A stretch of 64,000 bases of DNA from assembly GCF_010015585.1 (NCBI RefSeq), contig NW_022985100.1, positions 120,743 to 184,742 on the forward strand, read 5' to 3'. Below the pieces are notes generated by a model, which saw only the letters and a list, made by a program, of their open reading frames with translations, was not told the origin of the DNA and ran no database searches. The number at the start of each line of letters is the position of its first letter. Positions within the stretch are counted from its first letter, which is position 1. Made by a program: the position numbers and the translations under genes. Source of the DNA: Eremomyces bilateralis CBS 781.70. Taxonomy: Eukaryota > Ascomycota > Dothideomycetes > Eremomycetales > Eremomycetaceae. Below are positions 12,636 to 22,859 of this stretch, in pieces.

Positions 12636-14186
12636 TCAATCTATGACCCTCCGTCCTCCTTCAAGTCGCTCGACCGAGGACCCCTGCACTACAGTTGGAA
12701 GGTGATTCGTGGTTCCAAGAATCACACTCCCCGTGGTAGAGCCATCAACCGATCCGGTGTTGAAGCTCAGTGTCACATCGGCCATTTCCACATCAGCCTT
12801 GGCAGTTGTAGATGTGGCCCCATCGGCAGGTGATCCCTGATGAGCCATGGACATGCGCAATTCCACCTGCCAGTCCATCTCCACCCCACTGTCCCTACCA
12901 AACCGCCTCATCTCCAGCATCACCTCCCGAATCGCTCTATTCAACGCCTCTCTCAGCTCCGTCGTCGTCACCGCCTCGAGCTCCATCCTCTCCCAGGCAC
13001 CGACCAGCTTCTCCAACCACTCTCGTTCCTCAACCATCCAGTACTCTTCTCCCCGATGGTTCCTCCAGACATCGTTCCAACCGTCTCCGGGGACTGCGCG
13101 GTACTCGCTGCGGAATCTCGACTTCGGTGGGCCATCTGTCCGCATTACGAGCCAGCCCTCCGTGGCGCGTAGATCCGTGCCGTTGAGGAATACCATTCGT
13201 TGGACGATGCTACGCGGAATGGGTTCGAGCCAGGTGCGGTGTGTGAGCGCAACGGTGGCGTCGGAGCGGAGGATGGTGCCGAATTTCGAGGTAAATACGA
13301 CATCTGGCGAGGAGTCACTTGTCGTCAAGAGATGGCCAGGCACGGTAATTGAGGCAGGAGGGGGGGCGGTGTTGCTAGGAAGCGGAGTGAACGGCGTGGT
13401 CCCGGTGAGGATAGGGGCGGGTTGGGGGTTTGGATGGCTCGGAAATTGTGACGTGTAGTGCCACTGGAAGCTCATAGGGATGTAGTTGGTAGCGAGGGTG
13501 AGGGCTCCGGTATTTGACGTGTAGGGGAATATAGGGTTGTAGTAGTGGTAGTGACCGGATTGAGGGGTCGGAGGTCCGGTCGAGGACTCCTGAGGGGCCG
13601 GCTTGACGGGCTCGAGGGAGGGGTTGAATGAGAAGACGAGGACGCGAAGGTCAGATATGTTGATCCCAAGTGCAGAGAGGGCTCTTGCAATTCGGTGTTG
13701 ATCAAGTTGCCAGGTATGGTTGGCATGGAAGGAGATGCGCCGGATGAGAGCAGCATTGCGCTTCCCAATGCAGTGGTCGAAGGACGCAGTATAGATGGGT
13801 TTGAAGCCGATAGAACCTGTATCGAAAGCATAAACATGTCAGCGACCATTCTCATAACTTTCGATGACGTTCAGGCAATCATCAAGAATTCACATACCGA
13901 GATGGAAACTGTTCTCTCCATACAGGACCGGGCTTCCCTCTTGGTGCAACAGACGACAGGTGGCCAGTATCGACGAATGGATGGACTTGTGTGGCCCCAG
14001 GCTGAAGAGGTTATGGTGTCCCAAACGAAATGAAGTATCCGAAACCAACAACTCTTGGAATATCTGCCTTCTAACCTCCTCGGGTAGATCTAGCAAGCTA
14101 GGATGGTGATTGTGATGTTCCTCTTGCAGATAGGCTCTCTCGCAATGTTTCTCGTCCGGTCGGGTTCCGTCATCGAAGTTCATCAT
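12636..14186 (-). CDS. F-box/2EXR-like fungal protein of unknown function
   Basis: Model on the minus strand: exon 14186-13898, intron 13897-13817 (GTATGT donor, ACAG acceptor), exon 13816-12636, giving 489 residues. The N-terminus carries an F-box-like helix LLDLPEEVRRQIFQELLV. It is followed by the block common to many ascomycete F-box/2EXR proteins, with HSSILATCRLLHQEGSPVLY and GENSFHLG. The second exon opens GSIGFKPIYTASFDHCIGK and continues with RISFHANH and LRVLVFSFNPS. The C-terminal 150 residues are variable, with a Thr/Ser/Gly-rich end. Such proteins are often SCF ubiquitin-ligase adaptors, but the substrate is unknown and the F-box match is weak. Two adjacent Met codons lie at the start. 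Confidence 0.75.
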
Positions 14187-15653
14187 GTGTGATATGCGCT
14201 AAAATTCGCTGCCCGTCGCCAGTTCCTGTACAGTCGCAATTGTGGCGATTGATGGTAGTGGTAGACATGGAGATGTGACCGGGAGGCCGTGAGAGCGAAG
14301 TGATTCGAAGCGAGCGTGACCATGGAGCAAGTTGAAATTGGTTGTGGAAGTGGAAGATTGGGGGATGAGACAGGAGCGGACCACGATTCGCGTCCAGGTA
14401 GATGAGGGAGCTAGATGAAGAGGGCTGTGTCTGGTATCATCAGAAGTGTTCGGCGTCGCAGGAGGGAAATTGCCTGGTGAGATTACAGGTATACCCACGT
14501 GACCTCCAATTCAATGACATGTCTCATCTGAGCGACACCTGAGCGACTCAACGTCTTTCAAAGATCTTTCAATTGTATCATGTTGCATCTCATTTAACCT
14601 GCCGTCCAATGTACGGACCGATCTGCCCAGTGCTCACAACCTGTACGACACTAGTCACTCACACTACGACTCGGTCTTGCATTGATGGCCGTCATCATGC
14701 TGTACTTAATACTACCACCAGACCCAACGATATATGGGAATCGTGGGGGGCAGTGCAATACTGAAAACCGAGAAGAGAATACAATAGCAGATCCTACTTG
14801 GACTTTGAAGACTAACTAGGAAATATCATCCTAGGTATTCCGTACTTGGTATGAATTCTCGTGTACAGATTATTAACATCTAAGCAAGACTCCACTAGTT
14901 ACCGATTCATTGATTAGATTTGCTGAAATCTCACAAAGAGTTTATGGTGTCAACTGATTCCCACGTTCTGGTCAGATCCTGGGGTAGGTGCCGAAGATTG
15001 TTCCTTTATTCTCATGATATATAAAATGACATCTAATATGGCCAGTATGGCCCTGCTAAGGTTACATGTTAAGTAATATGTCCCTAACTAAACAATGAGG
15101 CGCCTATTTCTATACGGTCGCCAAGATGTCACAATGGTAATTGGATCAAGATTTCGCATTCGGAAATGACAGGCTAAGGTACAAACAAAAGAAGAGCAAC
15201 GGACATCGAAGTTCAACCCTATTCATTCGCGTCAGACCTTGGGCAATTGGGCATCCCTCACGGGTCATGCCAAGCAAACATGCAGGAACACCACCAAACC
15301 AGACGATGAACAACGCAATTCTTACCGTTCTTAATATGTACATTCGGAGATCGCCACCACTTCCACAGCCATCCTTTCCTGGTCCTCCCCGCCAATGACA
15401 TTGTGGACCTTGGATTTGACTGTGTTCATTCGCTGTTTCCACTCGAACCCCTCACTCAATAATCAGCCTGCCAGATGAACAAGTTTCGAGGCCGGGTCGA
15501 GTCAAAATTCCTGCGTGCACGTCAACTGATAACACCCGGAGCTCTCACCGAATCTAAACCTGGTGCTTCGCAACCGGATCATCATCATCAGGGAGAACCA
15601 AAGGATACAGTTTGGAACGAAGGGATCTCCATTATGGCACTGCGTGACTAAAT
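14187..15653. other. Gene-poor region
   Basis: About 1.5 kb without a supportable gene. The first few hundred bases are the likely promoter of the minus-strand F-box-like gene. From about 14750 to 15120 the sequence is AT-rich with many stops in all frames. No transposon terminal repeat was seen. Confidence 0.45.
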
Positions 15654-16460
15654 ATGGACGACCAACAACAAGAAGTATTTTCGCTCGAGCTAACACCTGA
15701 TGCACTCTATTTCCGGGTCAATAAAGAGAATCGTGTTGTCTATGTCTCCCTTCATCTAGACGTCATCCTAAACAATTGCCCTTGAGATCGAGCCGAGCGG
15801 TATACTGTCCTGCAGCACCTGAAGAAGTTACCAAATTGGGATCGTACTTCGGCGCACTTTGACCATGACAAAAAGCCCCTCTGGCAATTTCAGATCAGCA
15901 ATTCCGATATTTGGAAAATGAGTTCGAGCCGCATCACTAGGTTCCCCTGCCTAACTTCGCACCGAAAGCCAAAAACATCAACATTCTCGACACAGTGAAT
16001 ATCGAGCGGATTAGTGGCAAGGTCTCCTTAGCCTCTTATGAGGGGAGACAGTTGATTGAAAAGATTGCCCCGATTCAGTTGGGAAGTTCTGAGCCTCACG
16101 AAGGAGATAGCTGCCTACGGCTTTCTGCACAGCCGTTGATTCAAGGACATGCCGGAGTTCCATGGCTATCTATATGAAGAAACTGAGGACCACATCGTAG
16201 GATTTCTCACCGAGGTCCTCATCCACAGCTAGAGCAGATGCATCTCTGCTGACGTGCTGCCCGCCAACTGCATAGCTTGGGATTCGTTCATGGAGACCTC
16301 TACAAGTACAATATGGTGCTACAGGGTAACGATGTGAAATTCATCAATTTTGAAGCTTCAGAAGTTCGAGATGATTGCGAGAAGAAAAATTCGAGAGATC
16401 GGTGTTGTTGGAACTGGCTACTTTGGGCAAGAAGCTAGCTGACACCTCCGGGATTGGAGA
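15654..16460 (+). pseudogene. Decayed kinase-fold (APH-like) gene
   Basis: A relic readable only by hopping frames. It begins at an ATG with LELTPDALYFRVNKENRVVY, which ends at a TGA after about 43 codons. Further on come EIAAYGFLHSR, a TGA, then FKDMPEFHGYLYEETEDHI and VGFLTEVL, interrupted by a TAG. At 16280-16370 a kinase-like catalytic segment reads LHSLGFVHGDLYKYNMVL and VKFINFEAS. A terminal fragment near 16430 reads KKLADTSGIG after a frame change. HGDxxxxN is the catalytic-loop pattern of APH/kinase-fold proteins. The metal-binding IDFE-type motif appears as INFE, one G-to-A change from Asp. Several stops and shifts make it non-functional. The family call rests on my memory of similar small fungal kinase-like proteins. 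Confidence 0.7.
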
Positions 16461-17405
16461 CTACGACATGTCTTCTATTTGATGCATATACGGAATAGTT
16501 GGGGTTATTGAGGTTACTGGGAGGCTTGCGGGTAAGGTAAGTTGAATGCAAGCAAGCAGTGCTATCCCTAAGTGTCTCCTTGCATCCCAAACGGATTTTC
16601 CAAAAAGGCATTCCATAACTATCCACCATGCCCGAAACATTGAACCACAGCATTCATTCCATTCCATGGGAGCCCGGTATTTAGTCAAACACGTTATTGG
16701 TGATTACGAAGAACAACGCAACCCTTAGAGTACAGGTACCCAGTACTACGTGCCTATAAAGTGCATCTGTCTACGATTCACTCCTCGGTCGCCATGAATC
16801 TCCAACTTACCCACGTCCTTTACGACCCGTACTGGAAGTGAAGAACCTGCTCTAATAACTAGAGACTTGCAACTTTCTCACATTGTACCTGTATAACCGA
16901 ACCCTACATCCGGTGGCTGAAGCCTGGGCTGACGTCCAATCCCAGTTGAATGGATAGAGGACTGGCAATATAGACTAAATTGCGCACTCTCCAATCGAAA
17001 GTGAGAATGAGATTAAGCTAACCATTATAATGAATGAGATGAGTTTAGGGTTGGGTACAAAAGGCCTAGATGAGGTCGCTTCCGCTCTTCGGAGCTTTTT
17101 TCTTCGATCCCGCAGGATATCCCTTGCAATCCCCACATCTTGGGATATTTGTCGAAGCATCGGGCACTATCCTACTGCCCTGCTATAGAGTGGATGTCAG
17201 CCATCACTATAGTTCTCCTGACGGTGAATGTAGCCAAATTGACGCCACAGATATTTGGACTCGATCAGGGCAGGAAAGCTGCCTCGGGACGCATGGAAGT
17301 AAAGGTCCTATACGCGACTATATAGGGAGTATAGCGTCTCGTATCCTATCAGTCATTACCACATTCCATTCTCTCAAGTTTTTACTAAAAGTCGCTCTTT
17401 TCATC
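16461..17405. other. Intergenic region upstream of secreted protein
   Basis: About 950 bases with no supportable gene. Around 17310-17350 there is a TATAGGGAGTATAGC-type stretch some 60-90 bases before the ATG at 17406, plausible as a core promoter. A frame is open for more than 300 bases upstream of 17406, but it lacks protein-like character. Confidence 0.4.
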
Positions 17406-18158
17406 ATGAAGACCTCTATGATTTTAGGAGTTGCACTACTCCTTCTTCCGGCAAGCTTCGCGCTGCCGGAGCCGCAAGGTAACCGCGGTGGTGGCAACAA
17501 CAACGGCGGAGGTAGACCTGGAGGTGGGAACAACAACGGCGGAGGTAGACCTGGAGGCGGGAACAACAACGGAGGCGGAAGGCCTGGCGGCGGGAATAAC
17601 AACGGGGGTGGCAGGCCTGGAGGCGGAAACAACAACGGGGGAAACTGGGGCGGCAACAATGGCGGCGGGAATTGGAACCCCGGCCGCCCTGGCGAAAACA
17701 ACGGCGGCAACTGGAACGGCGGCAACAACAACGGCAACGAGATCTGGGGCGAAATCATCGGCGGCATCGCTGGCGGTATTGCCGAAGGCTGGTCGGAGAA
17801 CTGGAGCGGCCGACAGGGCGGCTGGAGCCCCCAGGGTCTCGGCGGCTGGCGTCCCGTCACCGCGACGAAGACCGTGACGCGGACGGCGAACCCGTGGCGC
17901 CCCGACCCGACGGCGGCGCCGACGGTATACCAGTACTGCGACCGAGATAGCGCGAGCTGCGCGGAGGGGGAGTACTGCGTGGCGAATCCGCGGAGCAACT
18001 GCGGGGCGGAGTGCGATCAGTCGAATATCTGTGTGGAGCCGGAGAATACGTGCGGGGGTGCGGAGGGGGTGGAGTGCGCGAATCAGATTTGTGTGGATGA
18101 TGACGCATATTGCTTTGTGGGTGCGGATGGGGGGGAGTGCCTTGGGGTTTGTGTTTGA
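17406..18158 (+). CDS. Secreted Gly/Asn-repeat, Cys-rich C-terminus protein
   Basis: A single-exon protein of 250 residues from the ATG at 17406. The first 19 or so residues (KTSMILGVALLLLPASFALP) form a clear secretion signal. Next comes a low-complexity Gly/Asn region built on the 11-residue unit GGGNNNGGGRP, with four 33-nt copies plus a partial one. It grades into Trp/Asn/Gly repeats (GGNWNGGNNNGN). A conserved-looking spacer follows (EIIGGIAGGIAEGW), then a TATKTVTRTANPW linker. The C-terminal 75 residues carry 12 cysteines, suggesting up to six disulfides. It probably acts at the cell wall or outside the cell, either as a wall-associated protein or an effector candidate. No catalytic motif is seen, and no GPI signal is obvious at the C-terminus. 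The upstream in-frame extension was rejected because the signal peptide fits this ATG. Confidence 0.8.
   Translation: MKTSMILGVALLLLPASFALPEPQGNRGGGNNNGGGRPGGGNNNGGGRPGGGNNNGGGRPGGGNNNGGGRPGGGNNNGGNWGGNNGGGNWNPGRPGENNGGNWNGGNNNGNEIWGEIIGGIAGGIAEGWSENWSGRQGGWSPQGLGGWRPVTATKTVTRTANPWRPDPTAAPTVYQYCDRDSASCAEGEYCVANPRSNCGAECDQSNICVEPENTCGGAEGVECANQICVDDDAYCFVGADGGECLGVCV
17488..17640 (+). repeat. 33-bp tandem repeat inside the secreted-protein gene
   Basis: Four near-identical 33-nt units at 17488-17520, 17521-17553, 17554-17586 and 17587-17619, plus a partial fifth. Each encodes GGGNNNGGGRP. Differences between units are mostly synonymous. Such in-frame repeats commonly change copy number by slippage or recombination. 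Confidence 0.85.
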
Positions 18159-18664
18159 AAAGGGGTATGAGGGGCAGTCGAGGGGTTCTATTCTGGCGGT
18201 CGACTTGGTCGAACTAGTGCGCTTATTTGAGTTTAAAGTGGCAGTGAATATAGTGGGATTGGAGGTAGTCAATGGGGAATCATAATGCAAGAAAGTTAAT
18301 CTACAAAAAGAGTCATATCCGTGCGTCTGGATCTGCCGGTTTAGCGGCTGTGATTTTGGTGGAATATGCAACATGCTATCTACGTGACTGTCCTGATGAT
18401 GCCGTCCTCTTCCAAGAGCAGTGACTTACCGTAATGATGTATCCGTTCGTTATTCAGTACAACCCTCCATTCCCCCCTCCACTATTTTCCAACTCACAAC
18501 CCATCTGATCCAAAGAATAGCAGACGTGACCCTGTCATGACATAAAAACGGGGTATATGTGAATACAAAGACCGACTCCGTAGGAATGGTTCCAGACCGC
18601 ATTGACATGTAGCAAATTTTCCCGTGGCCCGGGAAGAGACTTGACAATGGGGCCACCGCGGCTC
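18159..18664. other. Convergent 3' intergenic region
   Basis: About 500 bases between the secreted-protein gene and the convergent TBC gene. No gene or repeat is seen beyond presumed terminators. Confidence 0.5.
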
Positions 18665-21600
18665 TTACTTGTTGTTCAGCATCGTCGTAATGCTATGCCA
18701 CTTCTGCTTCAACGTTTCGTACTCCGAATTGATCTGCCCGAAGATTAGCCACCCCAAACTCCATAAAACAGTCAATCCGGCGTTTACTCACCTGTGCATA
18801 CCCCATCTTCGCCTCCACCAACTCCTTCTCCATCTCCGTCATCTGATCCTCCAGCGCCCGATTCTCGTTATGCACCTCGATATTCCGATGCATCACCTTA
18901 TCCATATCGGCCTTCAACCGCGCCTCCACCTCCTCCGTCTGGCTCGCTACCACCTTCTTCAACTCCTCCACCTGCCCCTTCAGACTCTCGTTCACGTCTT
19001 CCAGCGTCTGATTCTCGACCTTGATGCGCACGAGCTCCGACGCTGCAAGCACGTGTTCGTGGTCCGATTTCTCGGCGTCTTCCTCGAGTCGGCGGACCTT
19101 TGCGCTGAGCGTGTGTCCCTGTGAGCGGAGGGTCTCAAGCTCCGTCTCGCGCTCCCGTGTCTCCCGCAGCTGCTCTTTCCATTCGGCGGAGTAGGTGCTG
19201 AGCATCTTTTCGGTGACTGGGATGGCGCAGGCGTCGCGAACAAGCTCTTCGGCGCGGTAGATTTCGCGGTCGGCGCCGGAGCCACTGGAGCCGAAGAAAC
19301 CGGAGTCGAGCAGGCTGCTCGCGGAGGGGGCCTTGTCGATGTATGCGTCGACGAGGCGTTCTTTGAGGAACATAGTCAACTGCGACATGTCGTGCATGCC
19401 GAGCAGCAAATCCCGGTTCTTCTGCATCAGGGCGATGCCGAATTTGAGAACGGACGCTTCGAGGCCTTCGGAGAGGATGAGGTCGTAGATCCGTAGCACG
19501 AGTTGAAGGGGGAAGCGGTATGCGAACAGGGTGAGAAACCATTGGGTGGCGTAGAGGTTCGGTGTCGCGCCGCGTCGGTTGAGGTGGCAGTACAGCGCGG
19601 GCTCAAGGTCCTCGAGGAGGCGGGCGAATTGGTAAAGGTGGAGGTGGAGGCCTGGCATTTCGGGGGCGAAGAGGTCGCGGAGGTGGTAAGTTTGCATGAG
19701 ACGAACGAGGAGAGCAAAGGCTTCTTCTTCTGGCATCTGCGCGAGTTTGTCAGTACCATATTTCTGGACGTACCGAAATTAGAAGTGGTAAAGGGATACT
19801 CACGTTGAACAATAACGGCATCGCCACAAAGTTCATCCCCTGCGCATACCCGACTTCGCCGTCATACAAAGCATACGCCTTGCACACACCAAAAAGCCCT
19901 TCCTGCAACCCCGCCGCCATGAGGTATTTTGAATAACTCGTCCTCGCGCCAATATCCTTCCGTATCGTTTTCTCCAATTTCCGAATCATTTCGGGATCGT
20001 CTTTCTCCTTCTCTCTCCCTGGCAAGAGAGGCACCGATGGCTTCTTGGCCGCAAAGCTAAGCTTCTCCCGCAAATTCCGCACATCGAAGCCACTGCTAGT
20101 CGACTCGTGCGGAGGCGCCGTACCCGGACTCGGTTGTCCCGGCCCGATTATCTCGCTCACGCTGCTCCCCGAGCTTTGCACGCTCCCGTTGGCCGGCACG
20201 CCGTTCCCCGTACTCTGACTCCCTGCCCGACTCATCGGCGCGCTATCGATTTTCTCCTTCTCCTTCTCTGTCCCCTTCGCTACCAGACCCCAATACATCT
20301 GCGCAAGGTCCTGTAGCCCTTCTACGCCTGGACTGGGGTCAACCCCCGAAAGCACCTGCCACACCACCCCTCGTATCGTCCCGGGAATCCCAAGCGCGAT
20401 GCCCTCTTTCATCTCTTCAGGACTCGTCCGCGCCACCGCCGCGGGCCCTTCATACACTATCGACTGCCACAGATCCCAGTCCACCGGTCCGGATTTCTCC
20501 GCTTCTGCCAGCCCTGACGCGGTGCCGGGCGGTAGCGCCCGATTGATTGTCTGGACGGAGCTAATCGACATACTCCGCTGGGATTTGGCTGGGGGTGTTG
20601 GCTGCGTCGGGACCGAGGAGGGATCATCGCGTTCTTTGTCGGGGGACATGGCGCCGCCGGGCTGGCCGCCGTGTGCGATTCCTAGGCCTGATGCTGTCGT
20701 AGAGTCATCCGACTCAAGGGATAAGATATTGACGCCGGCTTCTTCCTGCATTCTCAGGAGCTTGAATCGGTCGCGGAGCTTGCCGCGGGAGTTTTGTGCG
20801 GCGGGGGTGGTCGGCGACCCTTCCTCAGCGAGGCGGGAGAGGTGGGAGAGGGGTACGTCAGGGTTGCTGCTAAGTGTGGTGGTGGAGCTGGCGGTGTTGC
20901 GGCGGCTGCCTGCGGTGTCTATAGGTCTAGGGAGGGGTGGAGATGGGGTGGAGGGCTTCGGACTGGTGCGGGAGAGCCAGGAGAAGGGGGCAGTAAGTTT
21001 TCGGCTGCCGAGGGAGGGGAATGGGGATGCGGAAGACGCTGTGGATGCATGTTTGTCCGGGGTGGGGGGTGCTTGTGCATTCGTATTTGTATCGTTTGCG
21101 GCGATGTTAGATGGCATGGGTCTTAGTGGGAAGTCTGTCGTGGAGGATGCCGGTATAGGTGGTGGAGCAGACGAAAGCTTGACTGGAGTTCCAAAATATT
21201 AGCATAGGCGATTTAGACGAACGGGTTTGAACATGTCGCATCCCCTCTGCAGCAGTGATTGACTTGCGGAGACAGCGTGCGAGACTGTCATGCACTCATT
21301 TACCCAACCCCACCCAAGTCCTTGACTCCGACAGGAACACACTAAAAGAATCTTCACTCACCTTCATCAAGACTGACTTCATCCATATCCGTCACCTCGC
21401 CATGATCGCCACGGTCGCCATGGGTCGTCAACAGCGGACTCTTCTGCGGCGCCTCCACTTCTACCCCGTTCCCCCCCGCATGAGCGCGCCCCTCGAATTT
21501 GGCGATTTTGGCAGCCGTGTTCTCCTTTGAAAGGCTTCCGTTGCCTTTATACAGTTTCCTCGACCCCGACGACGTGCTTCGGTCTGTTAGGCTACGCGAC

Positions 21601-21713
21601 GTCTTGGGGGAATTCGAATGCGGACGAGGCGTGATATCGGGGGCATCTTCGAATGCGTCTTCCGTCGATTCCGGAGTGGTTGGGCGGAGCTCCTTGCGGG
21701 TTGGGGGCGCCAT
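18665..21713 (-). CDS. TBC-domain RabGAP, Gyp5-like
   Basis: Model on the minus strand: exons 21713-21362, 21182-19804, 19736-18792 and 18733-18665, giving 914 residues. TBC proteins accelerate GTP hydrolysis on Rab GTPases; Gyp5 acts on the exocytic Rab at ER-Golgi and sites of polarised growth. The N-terminal 330 residues are disordered. The TBC domain starts around residue 380 with IPGTIRGVVWQVLSG. It is split by a Ser/Gly-rich insertion before KTIRKDIGARTSYSKYLM, which carries the arginine-finger region. VGYAQGMNF supplies the glutamine finger, followed by PLLFNMPEEEAFALLVRLM across the second intron. The last 150 residues form a long coiled coil (EELVEAKMGYAQ, then INSEYETLKQKWHS). The ATG at 21713 is the first in frame. 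Confidence 0.9.
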
Positions 21714-22859
21714 CGCGGTCAAGGATCCTTGGATTGTCGTACGTGTATTTTGAGGAGCGGGACGTTTTGATACGTCGCGTAATCTGATGTTGATTGGCCT
21801 TCAAGAGGATACCTATGGTCCAAAATTGAAATGGATCGTGTGGGATATAGAGGAACGGAAAATCGAATCGATGTGCAGGACCCGCTGGCTGTTAGAATCG
21901 ATTCCTATATTCTGCGAAGGGCCGCGTCAGTCACTCCGATGGCCCTCTGGAATGGTCGATTCAATCGAACATCGTGACACTGACCCGGCTAGGGTGAAGG
22001 GTGGTACAGGAAGGGTCAATAAACGTAACCCCCCGTTCGCATATTATCGCCAACTCCTTTCCTGTCACACGAGAGCTGATTGGGAACGTACTTACACATT
22101 ACCCCTCGAAAACGTGTTCTTCTCTTGTAGTAAACCAAAGACCAGAATCCCAAACTCGAGTTTTGTGTATGGTGTAGCAAGAGAGATGGTTCGACGTCGA
22201 AACTGAACCCTTTCCGATGCTACACACGTGCTGTCCTGTAATCGAGTGCCGTGGGTCCCCAAATATCAGCGCCCCAATGGCTGGACCTTTGGATCGGAGC
22301 GGCAGCCACAGACGGCGTGGCACTAGGCTCGATCGTGCAGTGTTCCCTTGGCCCTTGCAGCTTCTGGGGAAGATCCAACGGTCAAGCTGACAGTTGATAG
22401 GACGCAATACTAATATTTTGGAATGGATGGCATGAGGTAACGTCTGCAGGAGGACAATTGGTGTTTGATAAGGTCACGGGTTTCGAAACAAGATCCGACG
22501 ATCTTAAGACTGGATCCAGGAATTGGAGTACGCTGCACAAGCATCCAGAGTTGCATATGGAATTACGGGTGGAGCGTTGGTTGTTCAACATGAAACACCC
22601 GACTTGCCCGGAAACAACCAACTATTGGTGCCTGACAGCCTGAGGCGGCAAGACCTTGAGACTTAATCTTCCAGTTCTTTGTCCATGTCTCAAGTCTCGA
22701 GTTCTCAAGTCTCGAGTTATCAAATCTCGAGTTATCAAATCTCGAGTAGTACGGTACCCTATTATCCTATATCTTTAAGGTATTCTAAATGGCATGCTTT
22801 TGTCTTTCTTTTTAGACTATCAAACTGTTTCTGTGTAATCATATAAAGGTCATGATCCT
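21714..22859. other. Intergenic region with 15-bp tandem repeat
   Basis: About 1.1 kb between two minus-strand genes. It holds the likely promoter of the TBC gene on the left and the 3' flank of tryptophan synthase on the right. The only clear structure is the short tandem repeat at about 22688-22746. Confidence 0.5.
22688..22746. repeat. 15-bp tandem repeat with CTCGAG palindromes
   Basis: About three and a half copies of TCTCGAGTTATCAAA-type units. The first copy differs (TTCTCAAG in place of TTATCAAA), followed by two near-identical copies and a terminal TCTCGAG. Each unit carries the palindrome CTCGAG. It lies about 115 bases beyond the stop codon of tryptophan synthase, so it may sit in that gene's 3' UTR. 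Confidence 0.85.

Noticed and set aside
17436-18374. Minus-strand frames of 226-312 codons across the secreted-protein gene
   Set aside because: They mirror the Gly/Asn repeat as Pro/Leu or Val/Ala repeats and lack any independent support.
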